From contig JAZSOT010000088.1 of the NCBI GenBank assembly GCA_045537065.1, positions 1 through 48,057 on the forward strand: a DNA stretch of 48,057 nt. Reading direction: 5' to 3'. Under the pieces are notes generated by a model. It saw only the letters and a list, made by a program, of their open reading frames with translations. It was not told the origin of the DNA and did not search any database. Position 1 is the stretch's first letter. Each line of letters begins with the position of its first letter. Position numbers and translations under genes: made by a program. Shown here piece after piece: positions 9,084-18,058 of the stretch. Source of the stretch: RGIG8709 sp045537065 (GTDB lineage Bacteria; Bacillota; Clostridia; Monoglobales; Monoglobaceae).

Positions 9084-10491
9084 TGATTAGCGCCTTCCTT
9101 GTTTCATTATTTATCTTATAGTTTTCGCTGACTCTAAGCCCCACAATAGCAACAATTTCGCCGTCCCCGCAAAGAACAGGAATTTTATCCCTTGATGCCT
9201 TTGGTATTTTAGAATCAATAAATATATTTTTAAGTTTCTTCTCTTTCCCGTCAGGGAAACAAACCATCCTATCCCCACTCTGACGAGTTCTTAAAACCAG
9301 CTTTTTACCCTCCAAAAGGTCAAAACTGAGAATTTGCTGTCTTGGATTTTTCTTATATATCTTCGGGTCAACTATTTTAAAGCTAACCTCTGCATTAAGA
9401 CTTTCAATGTAATAGCTTTTAAGAGGATTAACCCTTATAAATAAATCTTCATCATCAATATTGATTTTTTCTGTGTTTTTTTCTGTGTTTTCAAAAATCA
9501 ACCACCCATATTCATTCCTTGCCTGAATTCCATCGGGAAGATTTGCCATTGCCCCTGTGTTTTTATTAATCAACTCCAGAACACTTTGAATATGAACATA
9601 CTGAAGTTTCAAATCTTTTTCCGATGCTTTTCTTACCACAATTTTCACAAGTCTTGCCTTTATGGAATCATCAACCATTTTCAGACTTTCAATATGAAGA
9701 GCATAAGGTTTATGGGATGGAAGCGGATTATTTATTCTTTCATATAATCTGTTTGCATATCCCTCAAGAAACTCTGCATCCTCTGTCATGGTTTCTGAAA
9801 ACCTGAAAAGAGTGTCAACAACTGATGGGTTAAAATTCTCTTCAATATATGGAATAAGTCCGTTTCTTATGCGATTTCTTGTGTAGGCATTGTCACCATT
9901 TGTGGAATCCGTGCAAAACTCAAGATTTATCTCCTTAAGATACTCTTCAATTTCGCATCTTTTAAGATCAAGAACAGGTCTTATCACCCCGTCCCCTCTT
10001 ACATATGAAATTCCTTCGAGACCGTCAATTCCTGTGCCCCTTATAATACGCATAAGAACAGATTCGGCTCTGTCGTTTTTGTTGTGAGCTGTTGCTATTT
10101 TTGTTATCCCTTCAGTTTTCTTTAATTCATCAAAAAAACTATATCTTGCAGTTCTTCCCGCTTCTTCCAAGGAAAGCCCCTTTTCTTCTGCCAGCTTTGG
10201 AACATCCACGCTTTTTACAAAACATTCTATATTGTATTTTACACACAGACTTTTCACAAAGTCTTCATCCCTTTTTGCCTCTTCCCCTCTTATCATATGG
10301 TTAAGATGGGCAACCGAAAGATGAATACCAAGTCGGTCTTTCAAAGAACAAAGAATACTCAGCAGACAAACAGAATCTGCTCCGCCTGATACGGCAACTA
10401 AAACTTTGTCGCCTTTTTCTATCATATTTTTTTCGATTATTAAATTATATACCGAATTTATAACCCTTTGACTAACGCTCACGCTCTCCAC
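9052..10491 (-). CDS. tilS: tRNA(Ile)-lysidine synthase
   Basis: 479 residues. The N-type ATP pyrophosphatase PP-loop is VAVSGGADSVCLL near residue 33. LNHMIRGEEAKRDEDFV and the ATAHNKNDRAESVLMRIIRG segment are diagnostic for TilS. The C-terminal third has the substrate-binding domain with RTRQSGDRMVCFPDGKEKKLKNI. The enzyme puts lysidine at C34 of tRNA-Ile(CAU), changing its codon reading and charging. It begins with GTG at 10491 inside the last codons of dnaB; another GTG three codons later is also possible, since no strong Shine-Dalgarno decides. It overlaps dnaB at the 5' end and hpt at the 3' end. Confidence 0.95.
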   Translation of the reverse strand: MESVSVSQRVINSVYNLIIEKNMIEKGDKVLVAVSGGADSVCLLSILCSLKDRLGIHLSVAHLNHMIRGEEAKRDEDFVKSLCVKYNIECFVKSVDVPKLAEEKGLSLEEAGRTARYSFFDELKKTEGITKIATAHNKNDRAESVLMRIIRGTGIDGLEGISYVRGDGVIRPVLDLKRCEIEEYLKEINLEFCTDSTNGDNAYTRNRIRNGLIPYIEENFNPSVVDTLFRFSETMTEDAEFLEGYANRLYERINNPLPSHKPYALHIESLKMVDDSIKARLVKIVVRKASEKDLKLQYVHIQSVLELINKNTGAMANLPDGIQARNEYGWLIFENTEKNTEKINIDDEDLFIRVNPLKSYYIESLNAEVSFKIVDPKIYKKNPRQQILSFDLLEGKKLVLRTRQSGDRMVCFPDGKEKKLKNIFIDSKIPKASRDKIPVLCGDGEIVAIVGLRVSENYKINNETRKALIIEYRKNKNND

Positions 10492-11815
10492 TCCAATTGG
10501 AAAATTTTGTGTACTCTCCGAGCCAGGTTAAGTAGTCATATCCTATCTCACCATTACGATGCTTGGCAAAAATGCACTTAGCTTTGTTTGGCTCTTCTGT
10601 TTCAGGTTTATAATATCCCTCTCTGTATAAAAACATAACAATATCTGCATCCTGCTCAATAGCACCTGATTCTCTAAGGTCACTTAAAACAGGTTCCTTG
10701 CTGTCACGCTTGTCCACACTTCTGTTAAGCTGAGAAAGTGCGATAACAGGAATATTCAAATCCTTTGCAAGAATTTTTAAGCTTCTTGAAATTTCAGAAA
10801 TTTCAAGCTGTCTGTTTCCGTCTCTTCTGTTTGTTGTCATAAGCTGTATGTAGTCAATAACCACAAGCCCGATGTTTTTTTCAAGCTTTAGTTTTCTGCA
10901 TCTTGCACATATTTCCGAAACTGTTGAGCTTGATGAATCATCTATATATATTTCCGCATTTGAAAGCATTTCAACAGCGGCACCGATTTTTTCCCAGTCA
11001 CTGTCCTTTATATTTCCTTTTTTAAGACAATCAGAGTTAATCATTGCCTCAGATGCAAGCATACGGTTTGCAAGCTGAATGCCAGGCATTTCAAGATTGA
11101 AAACAGCAACCGGCACCTTTGCCTCTGTTGCAACATTCTGGGCAATATTAAGTGCAAAGCTGGTTTTTCCCATACCCGGTCTTGCAGCTATTAAAATAAG
11201 CTCCGAGCCGTGAAGTCCTGCTGTTCTTCTATCAATATCAATAAATCCCGTAGTAACTCCTGTGACATCCTGCCTACTGTCTGCAAGCTTTGCAAGTTTT
11301 TCAACAGTCTCACCTAAAAGGCCTCTTATATGGACAGGACCTCCTGAAGCTGTATCCCTTGATATATCAAGAATAGACTGTTCTGCAGAGCCTAAAATTG
11401 TTTCAAGCTCATCATCCCCGCGATAGCATCTTTCTGTTATTTCATCCGAAGCCTTAATAAGTTTTCTAAGAACAGATTTTTCTTTTACTATTTTTGAATA
11501 GTGAACTATATTTCTTGTTGTGGGAACAAAATTCGCAATCTCAAGAATAAAGCTAAGTCCACCAACCTTTTCAAGACTTCCCCTGAGGGTAAGCTGTTCC
11601 TTTAAGGTTACTATATCAATGGGCTTTCCAAGATTATAAAGTTCAGTCATTGCAGAGAATAGTTCCTTATGTCTTTCAACATAGAAATCTTCATCCTTGA
11701 CAATATTTATTGCCTCTGGAATACATTTATAATCTAAAAACATTGCTCCCAAAACAGACATTTCTGCCTCTCTGCTGAAAGGCATAGCTCTGTCTAATTC
11801 ATATGTTTCTTCCAT
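10472..11815 (-). CDS. dnaB: replicative DNA helicase DnaB (DnaC in Bacillus)
   Basis: 447 residues, full length. The N-terminal domain begins with MPFSREAEMSVLGAMFLD, the usual DnaB opening. The RecA-like ATPase domain has Walker A in AARPGMGKTSFALN around residue 208, Walker B in LVVIDYIQLM around 320, and the conserved SQLNRSVDKR / DLRESGAIEQDAD stretch. It is the ring helicase at the replication fork. It follows rplI after 19 bases in the same order as Bacillus (rplI-dnaC). No intein or insertion is present. Its stop lies 20 bases past the tilS start. Confidence 0.98.
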   Translation of the reverse strand: MEETYELDRAMPFSREAEMSVLGAMFLDYKCIPEAINIVKDEDFYVERHKELFSAMTELYNLGKPIDIVTLKEQLTLRGSLEKVGGLSFILEIANFVPTTRNIVHYSKIVKEKSVLRKLIKASDEITERCYRGDDELETILGSAEQSILDISRDTASGGPVHIRGLLGETVEKLAKLADSRQDVTGVTTGFIDIDRRTAGLHGSELILIAARPGMGKTSFALNIAQNVATEAKVPVAVFNLEMPGIQLANRMLASEAMINSDCLKKGNIKDSDWEKIGAAVEMLSNAEIYIDDSSSSTVSEICARCRKLKLEKNIGLVVIDYIQLMTTNRRDGNRQLEISEISRSLKILAKDLNIPVIALSQLNRSVDKRDSKEPVLSDLRESGAIEQDADIVMFLYREGYYKPETEEPNKAKCIFAKHRNGEIGYDYLTWLGEYTKFSNWSGERER

Positions 11816-11834
11816 ACAAAATCATTCCTTAAAA

Positions 11835-12284
11835 TTATTTTGCCTCTTTAACAGTTACTTTAAACGTTCCTGTTATTCCGGCATAAAGATGTGCTTTCAC
11901 ATCAACTGTTCCGATGGTTTTTATACCATCACCTATATCAAGTTTTCTCTTATCAATGTCTATATTATATTTCTTTTTAAGCTCTTCTGCTACGTCCTTT
12001 GACGTGATTGAACCGAATAGTTTTCCATTTTCTCCCGCCTTTGCAGTGAGTTCAATGTTAAATTCCTTCATTCTTTCAGCAATGTTTCTTGCTTTTTCCT
12101 GCTCAACATTTTTATGGTATTCTATAGCTCCCTGCTTTCCCTTAAACTCATTAAGAGCCTGTTTGTTAGCTTCCTTTGCAAGTCCCTTGGGAAACAAAAA
12201 GTTTCTTGCATATCCATCGCTTACATTTATAAGGTCTCCCTTTTTACCCTGTGCTTTAACATCCTGTAATAAAATTACCTGCAT
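11835..12284 (-). CDS. rplI: 50S ribosomal protein L9
   Basis: 149 residues beginning MQVILLQDVKAQGKKGDLI, followed by GYARNFLFPKGLA, the L9 signature in the N-terminal rRNA-binding domain. The long helix and C-terminal domain (FGSITSKDVAEELKKKY, IGTVDVKAHLYAGITG) are present and full length. The Shine-Dalgarno AAAGGA lies just upstream. It sits between gdpP (21-base gap) and dnaB (19-base gap), the standard Firmicutes arrangement. Confidence 0.98.
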   Translation of the reverse strand: MQVILLQDVKAQGKKGDLINVSDGYARNFLFPKGLAKEANKQALNEFKGKQGAIEYHKNVEQEKARNIAERMKEFNIELTAKAGENGKLFGSITSKDVAEELKKKYNIDIDKRKLDIGDGIKTIGTVDVKAHLYAGITGTFKVTVKEAK

Positions 12285-12305
12285 AATCTAAAATCCTTTC
12301 TCTCT

Positions 12306-14318
12306 TTATTCATCAAAAACAACATTATCAATAGCTTCTTTAAGCATCTCTTCTGCCTCTTCTACGCTAACACCATCAAGCTGAGTTCCTGCTATTGTTA
12401 TATGCCCGCCTCCGCCAAGCTTTTCAAGAATAACCTGAACATTTATACTGTCAAGAGAACGTCCGCTTATTAAAACTCTTCCCTTATATTCCGCAACAAC
12501 AAATGATGCTTCAACTCCAGTTATATCAAGAAGTTCATCAGCAGCCTGAGCAACAGTAACAGAGAAATCCCCGCTTTCGCCCTTTGCAACCGCAATTGCA
12601 ATATTATCTCTATAAAGCTTTGCATCTTTTATTATTTCGGCTTTCTGTGTGTAGCTTTCAAGGTCTGTTTTGAATAATCTTCTCACATTTACAGTATTAA
12701 CACCAAGTCTTCTTAAATATGCCGCCGCTTCAAAAGTTCTTACACCTGCTTTAAAGATAAAGCCCTTTGTGTCGAGTGAAATTCCCGCATATAAAACTTC
12801 CGCCTCTTTCTGGCTTAATCTATCAGAGTCCTGAATATACTGAAGTATTTCAGTTATCATTTCACAAGTTGATGATGCATACGGCTCATGATATGTTAAA
12901 ACTGCATTTTCTATAAAGTCTTCTGACCTTCTGTGGTGATCGATTAGCACAAGATTTTCCGAATGAATAAGTAGCTCCTCCGACTCAACCATTCCCGGCC
13001 TGTGGGTATCAACAACTATTAAAAGTGTGTCCTGATTATAGATATTAAGAGCCTGTTCAGGAGTTATAAAAGTATCTTCATAATACTTGTTTTTCTCGAA
13101 ATCATCTATAATATTTCTGACACCTGTTTTGGTTCTGTCAACTGCAATATAGGCATCCTTGCCTCGGCTTCTTACCGCCTTGCATAGACCTATAGAAGCG
13201 CCAAGGCTGTCAAGGTCCGCATTTTTATGTCCCATAATTATAACAGCAGTTGAATGGTCTATAAGTTCTCTCAAAGCATGGGCAACAACCCTTGCCTTAA
13301 CCTTTGTTCTTTTTTCAACCTCTCTTGTTTTTGCACCGTAGAAATTAAAGTTTTCCTTATCTTTGATAACAACCTGATCGCCGCCTCTTCCCAGTGCCAT
13401 ATCAAGAGCAAGTCTTGCAAACTTGTCAACCTCAAGAATATCTTCCCCGCCTATACCTATACCGATACTTAAGGTAACAGGAATTTTATTTTCAAAGTTT
13501 ATATCCCTGACCTGATTTAAAATATCAAACTTATTATCAAGGATATTTTTGAAATCCTTCTGGTGGAACATAACTATTGTTTTGTCCCTTTCGTATTTTC
13601 TCAATACACCGTTTCCTGATGCTGACCACTGAGCAATTTTCTGCTCAATTTCACCAAGGAGACTTCCGTGATTTGAATCGGGAGTTTCTTTCAAAACTTC
13701 GTCATAGTTATCAATAATAACAAGACATTCAACCAGTCTTTCTTCTTCTCTTTTCAAAATGGCATTTCTCTCATCCGTCTTGTCTATAAAATATATGATA
13801 ATCAGTCCGTTTGTTTCATCGCCTTGGGAATATACAACATTTCCCCATACCTCATAAAGGCTTTCTCCGATACTGAGACTATATTTAACAGCCTCTTCGC
13901 TTTCTACAAACTTTGATATCTGTATTTCCGGCAAAAGTTCCTGCACTGGCACATTAAAAAGATTATCATTTTTTATTGCATAGGAAAACCTCTCGTTATA
14001 CCAAGTTATTTCTCCTTTTAAATCTGTTATTACAAGAGGTGCAGGATAATTTACCAAAGTGCCTCTTGTGTGGCTGCTGAGACAAAATTCCAAATCCTCT
14101 ATGTATCTTAAAAAGCTTTTTTCCTGAATTCTTATCTGGCAAAGCTCAAATATAAGATAACCAAAGGCTGCAATCAGAACCACAGGTGCAAATTCCACCT
14201 TCTGAACCTGAAGTGCTCCCCAAAGTGCAAGCAAAAGCACAAGACATACAGTCATTTTGGTATAACGATATTTTGAATTAAAATATTTTTTTGCTGAAGC
14301 TGATTTATTTTTATTCAT
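12306..14318 (-). CDS. gdpP: cyclic-di-AMP phosphodiesterase GdpP
   Basis: 670 residues from the chosen ATG. Two N-terminal membrane helices (about residues 20-60) are followed by a PAS-like sensor region, a degenerate GGDEF domain (about 165-300), and a DHH/DHHA1 phosphodiesterase. GHKNADLDSLGASIG around 350 supplies metal ligands, VVDTHRPGM and LIDHHRRSEDF follow, and GGGGHITIAGTQ lies near 635. GdpP hydrolyses c-di-AMP to 5'-pApA, affecting wall stress and potassium balance. ATG 14318 has GGAG 8 bases upstream and is preferred over the in-frame GTG at 14336. It sits between the DUF2232 gene and rplI, as in Bacillus yybS-yybT-rplI. Confidence 0.95.
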   Translation of the reverse strand: MNKNKSASAKKYFNSKYRYTKMTVCLVLLLALWGALQVQKVEFAPVVLIAAFGYLIFELCQIRIQEKSFLRYIEDLEFCLSSHTRGTLVNYPAPLVITDLKGEITWYNERFSYAIKNDNLFNVPVQELLPEIQISKFVESEEAVKYSLSIGESLYEVWGNVVYSQGDETNGLIIIYFIDKTDERNAILKREEERLVECLVIIDNYDEVLKETPDSNHGSLLGEIEQKIAQWSASGNGVLRKYERDKTIVMFHQKDFKNILDNKFDILNQVRDINFENKIPVTLSIGIGIGGEDILEVDKFARLALDMALGRGGDQVVIKDKENFNFYGAKTREVEKRTKVKARVVAHALRELIDHSTAVIIMGHKNADLDSLGASIGLCKAVRSRGKDAYIAVDRTKTGVRNIIDDFEKNKYYEDTFITPEQALNIYNQDTLLIVVDTHRPGMVESEELLIHSENLVLIDHHRRSEDFIENAVLTYHEPYASSTCEMITEILQYIQDSDRLSQKEAEVLYAGISLDTKGFIFKAGVRTFEAAAYLRRLGVNTVNVRRLFKTDLESYTQKAEIIKDAKLYRDNIAIAVAKGESGDFSVTVAQAADELLDITGVEASFVVAEYKGRVLISGRSLDSINVQVILEKLGGGGHITIAGTQLDGVSVEEAEEMLKEAIDNVVFDE

Positions 14319-14342
14319 CAAAATCACTCCTGACACAATTTT

Positions 14343-15356
14343 CTATACTTCTCCCGACCTATCCTCAAGCTCATCATTATTTGAACTGAAAACGGAAGAA
14401 ATTTTTCTGTAATTTGCAGAGCTGTCCAAAAAGCCCGCTATAACACATATATTTATAATTATAGGCATTAAAACTCCGCCAAAAAGCAAAACCACAAGAT
14501 ATATTAAAACTCTCACTGCACCTTTTGATATCCTTGTCCCAAGCTTAAAATCTATAAGTGACAGACCGCATATTCCAAGGATTGCATAAAGAACATAAAT
14601 AACATTTAAAACAACCGCTCTGAAAGCACTTTTATCACTGATAAAGATACTGACTATATAAAGTAATAGCGTTACTCTTACCATCCCTCTTGGTGCTCTC
14701 AGCATTGAAAAAGATGGAACAGTAATTTTTGTAAGTCTCAGTTTCTTCAGCATCCAAGAATAAAACGAAAACATTATATATCCCGAAACCAAAGATGCGA
14801 TAATCAATATAGACGGCAGATACAGTTTAAAAGTATCTTTCATCAGGCTCATAGCCTGATTAATAGTTTTCTCATCAAACTTATTGTCGCCCGTATTTAA
14901 AGTTTTGCCAATTTCAAGCATAGAGCTTTTAACACTGTCAAAAATCTCGGCAAACATTTTATCAAGTCCGCCCATAAATATATTGATAATCATATATTCG
15001 GCAAGTATTCCAACTAAAAATGCACATCCCGTGTATATCACCGAATAATATAGACCATATTTTTTCTTTATACAAACACCTGCAACGATTCCCGGCACGC
15101 CGTAGGCAAGAAACATAGATATTATTCCGAGAATACTGCCTGTGAATGCAAACAAAATGCAAAGAGACACAAAAGCCGCACACAAGGTTGGTTTTAACCC
15201 CTCTTTTATATACAAAACAGCAAGCGGAAGTCCTGATAAAAACATACCTAAAACAGAAAAAAGGGGAACATATAATGACATAAGCATAAAAATAACCGTA
15301 AGTGCTGACATCATTGCTCCGTTTCTGACTACCCCTGATGTGTTTCTTTTATCCAT
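14343..15356 (-). CDS. DUF2232 (YybS-like) multispanning membrane protein
   Basis: 337 residues with about eight hydrophobic segments, starting MDKRNTSGVVRNGAMMSALTV. The N-terminal half (small-residue helices such as LSGLPLAVLYIKEGLKPTL and YGVPGIVAGVCIKKKYGLYYS) resembles the DUF2232/YybS family, which has an ECF-transporter-S-like look. Its place directly before gdpP and rplI is the family's standard location. The function is unknown; the conserved neighbourhood hints at a link to c-di-AMP or wall homeostasis, but that is inference. It is the first gene of the long minus-strand run and has a sigma-A promoter about 70 bases upstream. Confidence 0.85.
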   Translation of the reverse strand: MDKRNTSGVVRNGAMMSALTVIFMLMSLYVPLFSVLGMFLSGLPLAVLYIKEGLKPTLCAAFVSLCILFAFTGSILGIISMFLAYGVPGIVAGVCIKKKYGLYYSVIYTGCAFLVGILAEYMIINIFMGGLDKMFAEIFDSVKSSMLEIGKTLNTGDNKFDEKTINQAMSLMKDTFKLYLPSILIIASLVSGYIMFSFYSWMLKKLRLTKITVPSFSMLRAPRGMVRVTLLLYIVSIFISDKSAFRAVVLNVIYVLYAILGICGLSLIDFKLGTRISKGAVRVLIYLVVLLFGGVLMPIIINICVIAGFLDSSANYRKISSVFSSNNDELEDRSGEV

Positions 15357-15427
15357 TTTAACCCTTCCTTCGCATATTCAAATACTGTCCGAAACCATTT
15401 TAGGCAATTCGTCCCCAGTATCGTTTC

Positions 15428-15456
15428 ATTATACCAAATATTATATATTATTTCAA
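15428..15456 (-). promoter_or_regulatory. sigma-A promoter of the DUF2232-gdpP-rplI-dnaB-tilS-hpt-gltX run
   Basis: On the minus strand, TTGAAA (15451-15456) and TATAAT (15428-15433) are separated by 17 bases. The run downstream to tagO has no gap above 35 bases and no clear internal terminator, so one transcript of about 11.7 kb is possible. Confidence 0.75.
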
Positions 15457-15474
15457 GTATTTTTTTAAATAAAT

Positions 15475-15514
15475 TAAAAAGCAAATTTGAAACTAATTTC
15501 AAATCTGCTTTTAA
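15475..15514 (-). terminator. terminator after the QueG-like gene
   Basis: The arms AAAAGCA and TGCTTTT continue, after one mismatch, into ATTTGAAA / TTTCAAAT around a CTAA loop, with T-rich sequence on the minus-strand 3' side. It closes the yqfC-to-recO run and lies before the gdpP-operon promoter. Confidence 0.8.
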
Positions 15515-15517
15515 TAC

Positions 15518-16177
15518 TTACTTATTTAATGGACAAACCTTCATACATATCCCACACACCGCACCTCTTCCTATATGCTGATATGCTTTTTTCATATAGT
15601 CACTGCAGGCCTTTGCATCAACAATAACACTTCTATCTTCCCCTGCAACCCACATCTCACCGCTTATTGCCTGGGCAGGACAACTCACCGCACACAACCT
15701 ACAATCACCGCAAGGACACTTTTCTTCCTTATTTAAAACCTTGAAATCGCAATTTGTGAGGATTGTGCCAAGTCTTACTCTAGGACCGTGGCTTTTGGAA
15801 ATAAAAAGTCCGCTTTTTCCCACAGCACCAAGACCTGACAAAGTTGCTCCGTATTTATGGGAAAATATACCCAACGTTCCCTCCACAGACTGGGACGCCG
15901 GGACAGGAACATAAAGATATCCCTCTTTTTCGAGCATAAATCCCACATTTAAAGATATTCTGTCAATATGAGCATTTATTGTTCTGTAATGATGAAAATA
16001 TGTATGAGTTGGGCTATCTGTTATAGTATCTACTATAGCATCTGAGAGCGGAATTGTATAAGAAACACAAGAGGTCAACCCAAATGGATTTTCTTCACTT
16101 TTAATGTTGCAAAACCCAACATCTCCTGCACCGTTTTCTTTGAGATAATCGACTATTTTTTTCTTTAAATTTTCCAT
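15518..16177 (-). CDS. small double-[4Fe-4S] protein related to epoxyqueuosine reductase (QueG-like)
   Basis: 219 residues. The C-terminus has two ferredoxin-like motifs: CPCGDCRLCAVSCPAQAI around residue 153, and CGICMKVCPLNK at the end, with a lone Cys (KACSDYM) between. The middle stretch (GTLGIFSHKYGATLSGLGAVGKSGL, partly resembling the cobalamin-facing part of QueG) suggests the QueG/QueG-like superfamily. QueG itself is usually 300 or more residues and carries a C-terminal HEAT-like extension that is absent here. Function as a queuosine enzyme is therefore doubtful; a stand-alone corrinoid or redox role is possible. It starts 9 bases after recO, its Shine-Dalgarno overlapping the recO stop, so it is translationally linked to that operon. 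Confidence 0.75.
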   Translation of the reverse strand: MENLKKKIVDYLKENGAGDVGFCNIKSEENPFGLTSCVSYTIPLSDAIVDTITDSPTHTYFHHYRTINAHIDRISLNVGFMLEKEGYLYVPVPASQSVEGTLGIFSHKYGATLSGLGAVGKSGLFISKSHGPRVRLGTILTNCDFKVLNKEEKCPCGDCRLCAVSCPAQAISGEMWVAGEDRSVIVDAKACSDYMKKAYQHIGRGAVCGICMKVCPLNK

Positions 16178-16186
16178 TTATATCAC

Positions 16187-16957
16187 CTAAATCCCTGCTG
16201 AAAGAACATTTTTTAAAAATGCAAGCGTTTTAAATTCACAGTCAAGCTGAACCGAGAGATATCTCTCCGTAAGCTGGGTAAGATAATCCACTGTGTCCTG
16301 CTTTGCACTTACAGATAAAGCACTTTTAAGCCCTGCGTTTTGGATATATTCCCACAAGCCCTTTACGGTTTCATTCATAGAATAAGCTCTCTTCAAAAGT
16401 GCTCCGCACTTTCTGCAACAGCCTCTTCCTCCAACGGGGTCAAGATATAAAATGTCCTCTTTTACACCGCAGTTTGCACATTCCGAAAAGAGCGGTGCAT
16501 ATCCTAGAACCTGTGCTGTTTTAATTTCAAAAACAGGCTTTAAAAGAGAAAAATCCGCTCCGTCGTTATTCAAAAAATAAAGAGAGTTAAGAAGAAGTCT
16601 CATCATTTCCGTATCAGGATTATTTTCTCCCACTACCTTGTTAGTTACATCTGCAAAATATGAGGCATACGCCATTTTATCAATGGACTCTTTTATTTTT
16701 TTGAAAGGCTCTTTAACATTTATTTCGTTGACTCTGTATAGACTGCCTGATTTACCCTTTCCCTCATAAAGAACAAAATCTGAATATACAAAAAGAGAAA
16801 GTCCCAAAATAAGCTTTGATTTACCTGTCCGGACATTATTGGCTATGGCTGATATTTTTCCATAGTCTTTTGTTATAAGAGTTATTATACGGCTAGTGTC
16901 GCCGTATTTTATCTCTTTAGTTACAATTCCTTCCGTCTCCACTAAACCCAACGGCAA
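16187..16957 (-). CDS. recO: DNA repair protein RecO
   Basis: 256 residues. The N-terminal OB fold starts VETEGIVTKEIKYGDTSRIITLIT, typical of RecO, and a zinc finger appears as CANCG...CCRKCG around residues 150-175. RecO loads RecA on SSB-coated single strands with RecR. The start is TTG at 16957: AAGGAGG is placed 9 bases upstream, while later in-frame TTG and GTG codons are too far from it. The first 13 codons lie inside the 3' end of yqzL in another frame, so the two genes overlap. Clostridial order era-yqzL-recO is kept. Confidence 0.93.
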   Translation of the reverse strand: MPLGLVETEGIVTKEIKYGDTSRIITLITKDYGKISAIANNVRTGKSKLILGLSLFVYSDFVLYEGKGKSGSLYRVNEINVKEPFKKIKESIDKMAYASYFADVTNKVVGENNPDTEMMRLLLNSLYFLNNDGADFSLLKPVFEIKTAQVLGYAPLFSECANCGVKEDILYLDPVGGRGCCRKCGALLKRAYSMNETVKGLWEYIQNAGLKSALSVSAKQDTVDYLTQLTERYLSVQLDCEFKTLAFLKNVLSAGI

Positions 16958-17063
16958 AAGCCTCCTTGCTTTCGAGATTTTCCTTATCCTTACTATATTT
17001 AAGATATGCCTCTATACTGCCTGTTTTCTCAAAAAGTTCCCATGAAATATCTTTTTCTGTCAT
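16917..17063 (-). CDS. yqzL: YqzL-family small protein (48 aa)
   Basis: A short gene read directly from the minus strand. ATG 17063 has a strong AAAGGAGG 8 bases upstream, and the frame runs 48 codons to TAA at 16917-16919. The product begins MTEKDISWELFEKTGSIEAY, matching the YqzL pattern of an early tryptophan followed by F..TG.i..YL. Bacillus and clostridial yqzL lie between era and recO, exactly as here. Function is unknown. Its 3' third overlaps the start of recO by 41 bases and contains the recO Shine-Dalgarno, so translation of the two is probably coupled. The tail after about residue 30 is not conserved-looking and may be shaped by recO. Confidence 0.85.
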   Translation of the reverse strand: MTEKDISWELFEKTGSIEAYLKYSKDKENLESKEAFAVGFSGDGRNCN

Positions 17064-17151
17064 ATAAAATCCTCCTTTAAACACCATCTTATATTAGTAT
17101 CTAAAGGAGCTATTTTTTATATACTGTAACATTCTTCCGCAACGGGAAAAT

Positions 17152-18036
17152 TTAATCAAAACCAATCATATTCATAAAGCCTTCTTTGTTTCGCCAGTCT
17201 TCATTAACTTTTACCCAAAGTTTAAGATTAACTTTTTCACCAAGAAATCTTTCAATATCCACTCTGGCACGGCTTCCGATATCCTTTAGTTTTTCACCTT
17301 TTTTCCCTATAACAATAGCCTTATGGCTCTTTCTTTCACAATAAATTGATGCCTCAATATCATAAAGCCCCGTTTCTCTTTGCTTCATTTTCTCTATTTC
17401 AACAGCAATTCCGTGAGGTATTTCTTTATTTAAGAGTCTTAGAGCCTTTTCTCTTATAAACTCTGCAACAATCTGTTTTTCCGGCTGGTCTGTCAATGTG
17501 TCATCAGGAAAAAATTTTGGTCCTGTGGGTAAAAGCTTTTTAATCTCTTCAATAAGCTCGCCGACATTAACTCCCTTTTGAGCAGAAATCGGCACTATGG
17601 CAGAAAATTCATAAAGTCCCTTTAATCTTTCAATTAAAGGAAGCAACATATTTTTATCAACCGTGTCAACCTTGTTAACCGCAAGAACAACCGGAACCCC
17701 GCTCTTTTTAAGTCCTGCCAGAGCCTCTTTTTCCTTTATAAATTCATTTTCATAAATATTGCAATCAACAACATATAAAAGCACATCTATATCCTTTGCA
17801 GCAGTGTAGATATACTTTTCCATTCTCTGCCCAAGCTTGTTATGCGGCTTGTGTATTCCCGGAGTGTCTATAAGAACAAGCTGTGAATCCTCATCCGTCA
17901 AAACACCCTGAATTTTTGTTCTGGTTGTTTGAGGCTTATTTGAAACTATTGCAATTTTTTCTCCTAGAATTTTATTTAAAAGCGTGGATTTCCCTGCATT
18001 GGGACGACCTGTTATTGCTATAAATCCTGATTTCAT
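17152..18036 (-). CDS. era: GTPase Era
   Basis: 294 residues. The G1 loop is GRPNAGKSTLLN at 10-21, G3 is DTPGIHKP near 58, and G4 is NKVD near 121. The C-terminal KH domain is clear (AIVIGKKGEKLKDIGSRARVDIE). Era binds 16S rRNA near its 3' end and helps 30S assembly. It sits between dgkA (22-base gap) and yqzL (88-base gap). The larger gap before yqzL may hold a weak promoter, but I could not define one. Confidence 0.98.
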   Translation of the reverse strand: MKSGFIAITGRPNAGKSTLLNKILGEKIAIVSNKPQTTRTKIQGVLTDEDSQLVLIDTPGIHKPHNKLGQRMEKYIYTAAKDIDVLLYVVDCNIYENEFIKEKEALAGLKKSGVPVVLAVNKVDTVDKNMLLPLIERLKGLYEFSAIVPISAQKGVNVGELIEEIKKLLPTGPKFFPDDTLTDQPEKQIVAEFIREKALRLLNKEIPHGIAVEIEKMKQRETGLYDIEASIYCERKSHKAIVIGKKGEKLKDIGSRARVDIERFLGEKVNLKLWVKVNEDWRNKEGFMNMIGFD

Positions 18037-18058
18037 ATCATCATTCCTCTAACCTTTT

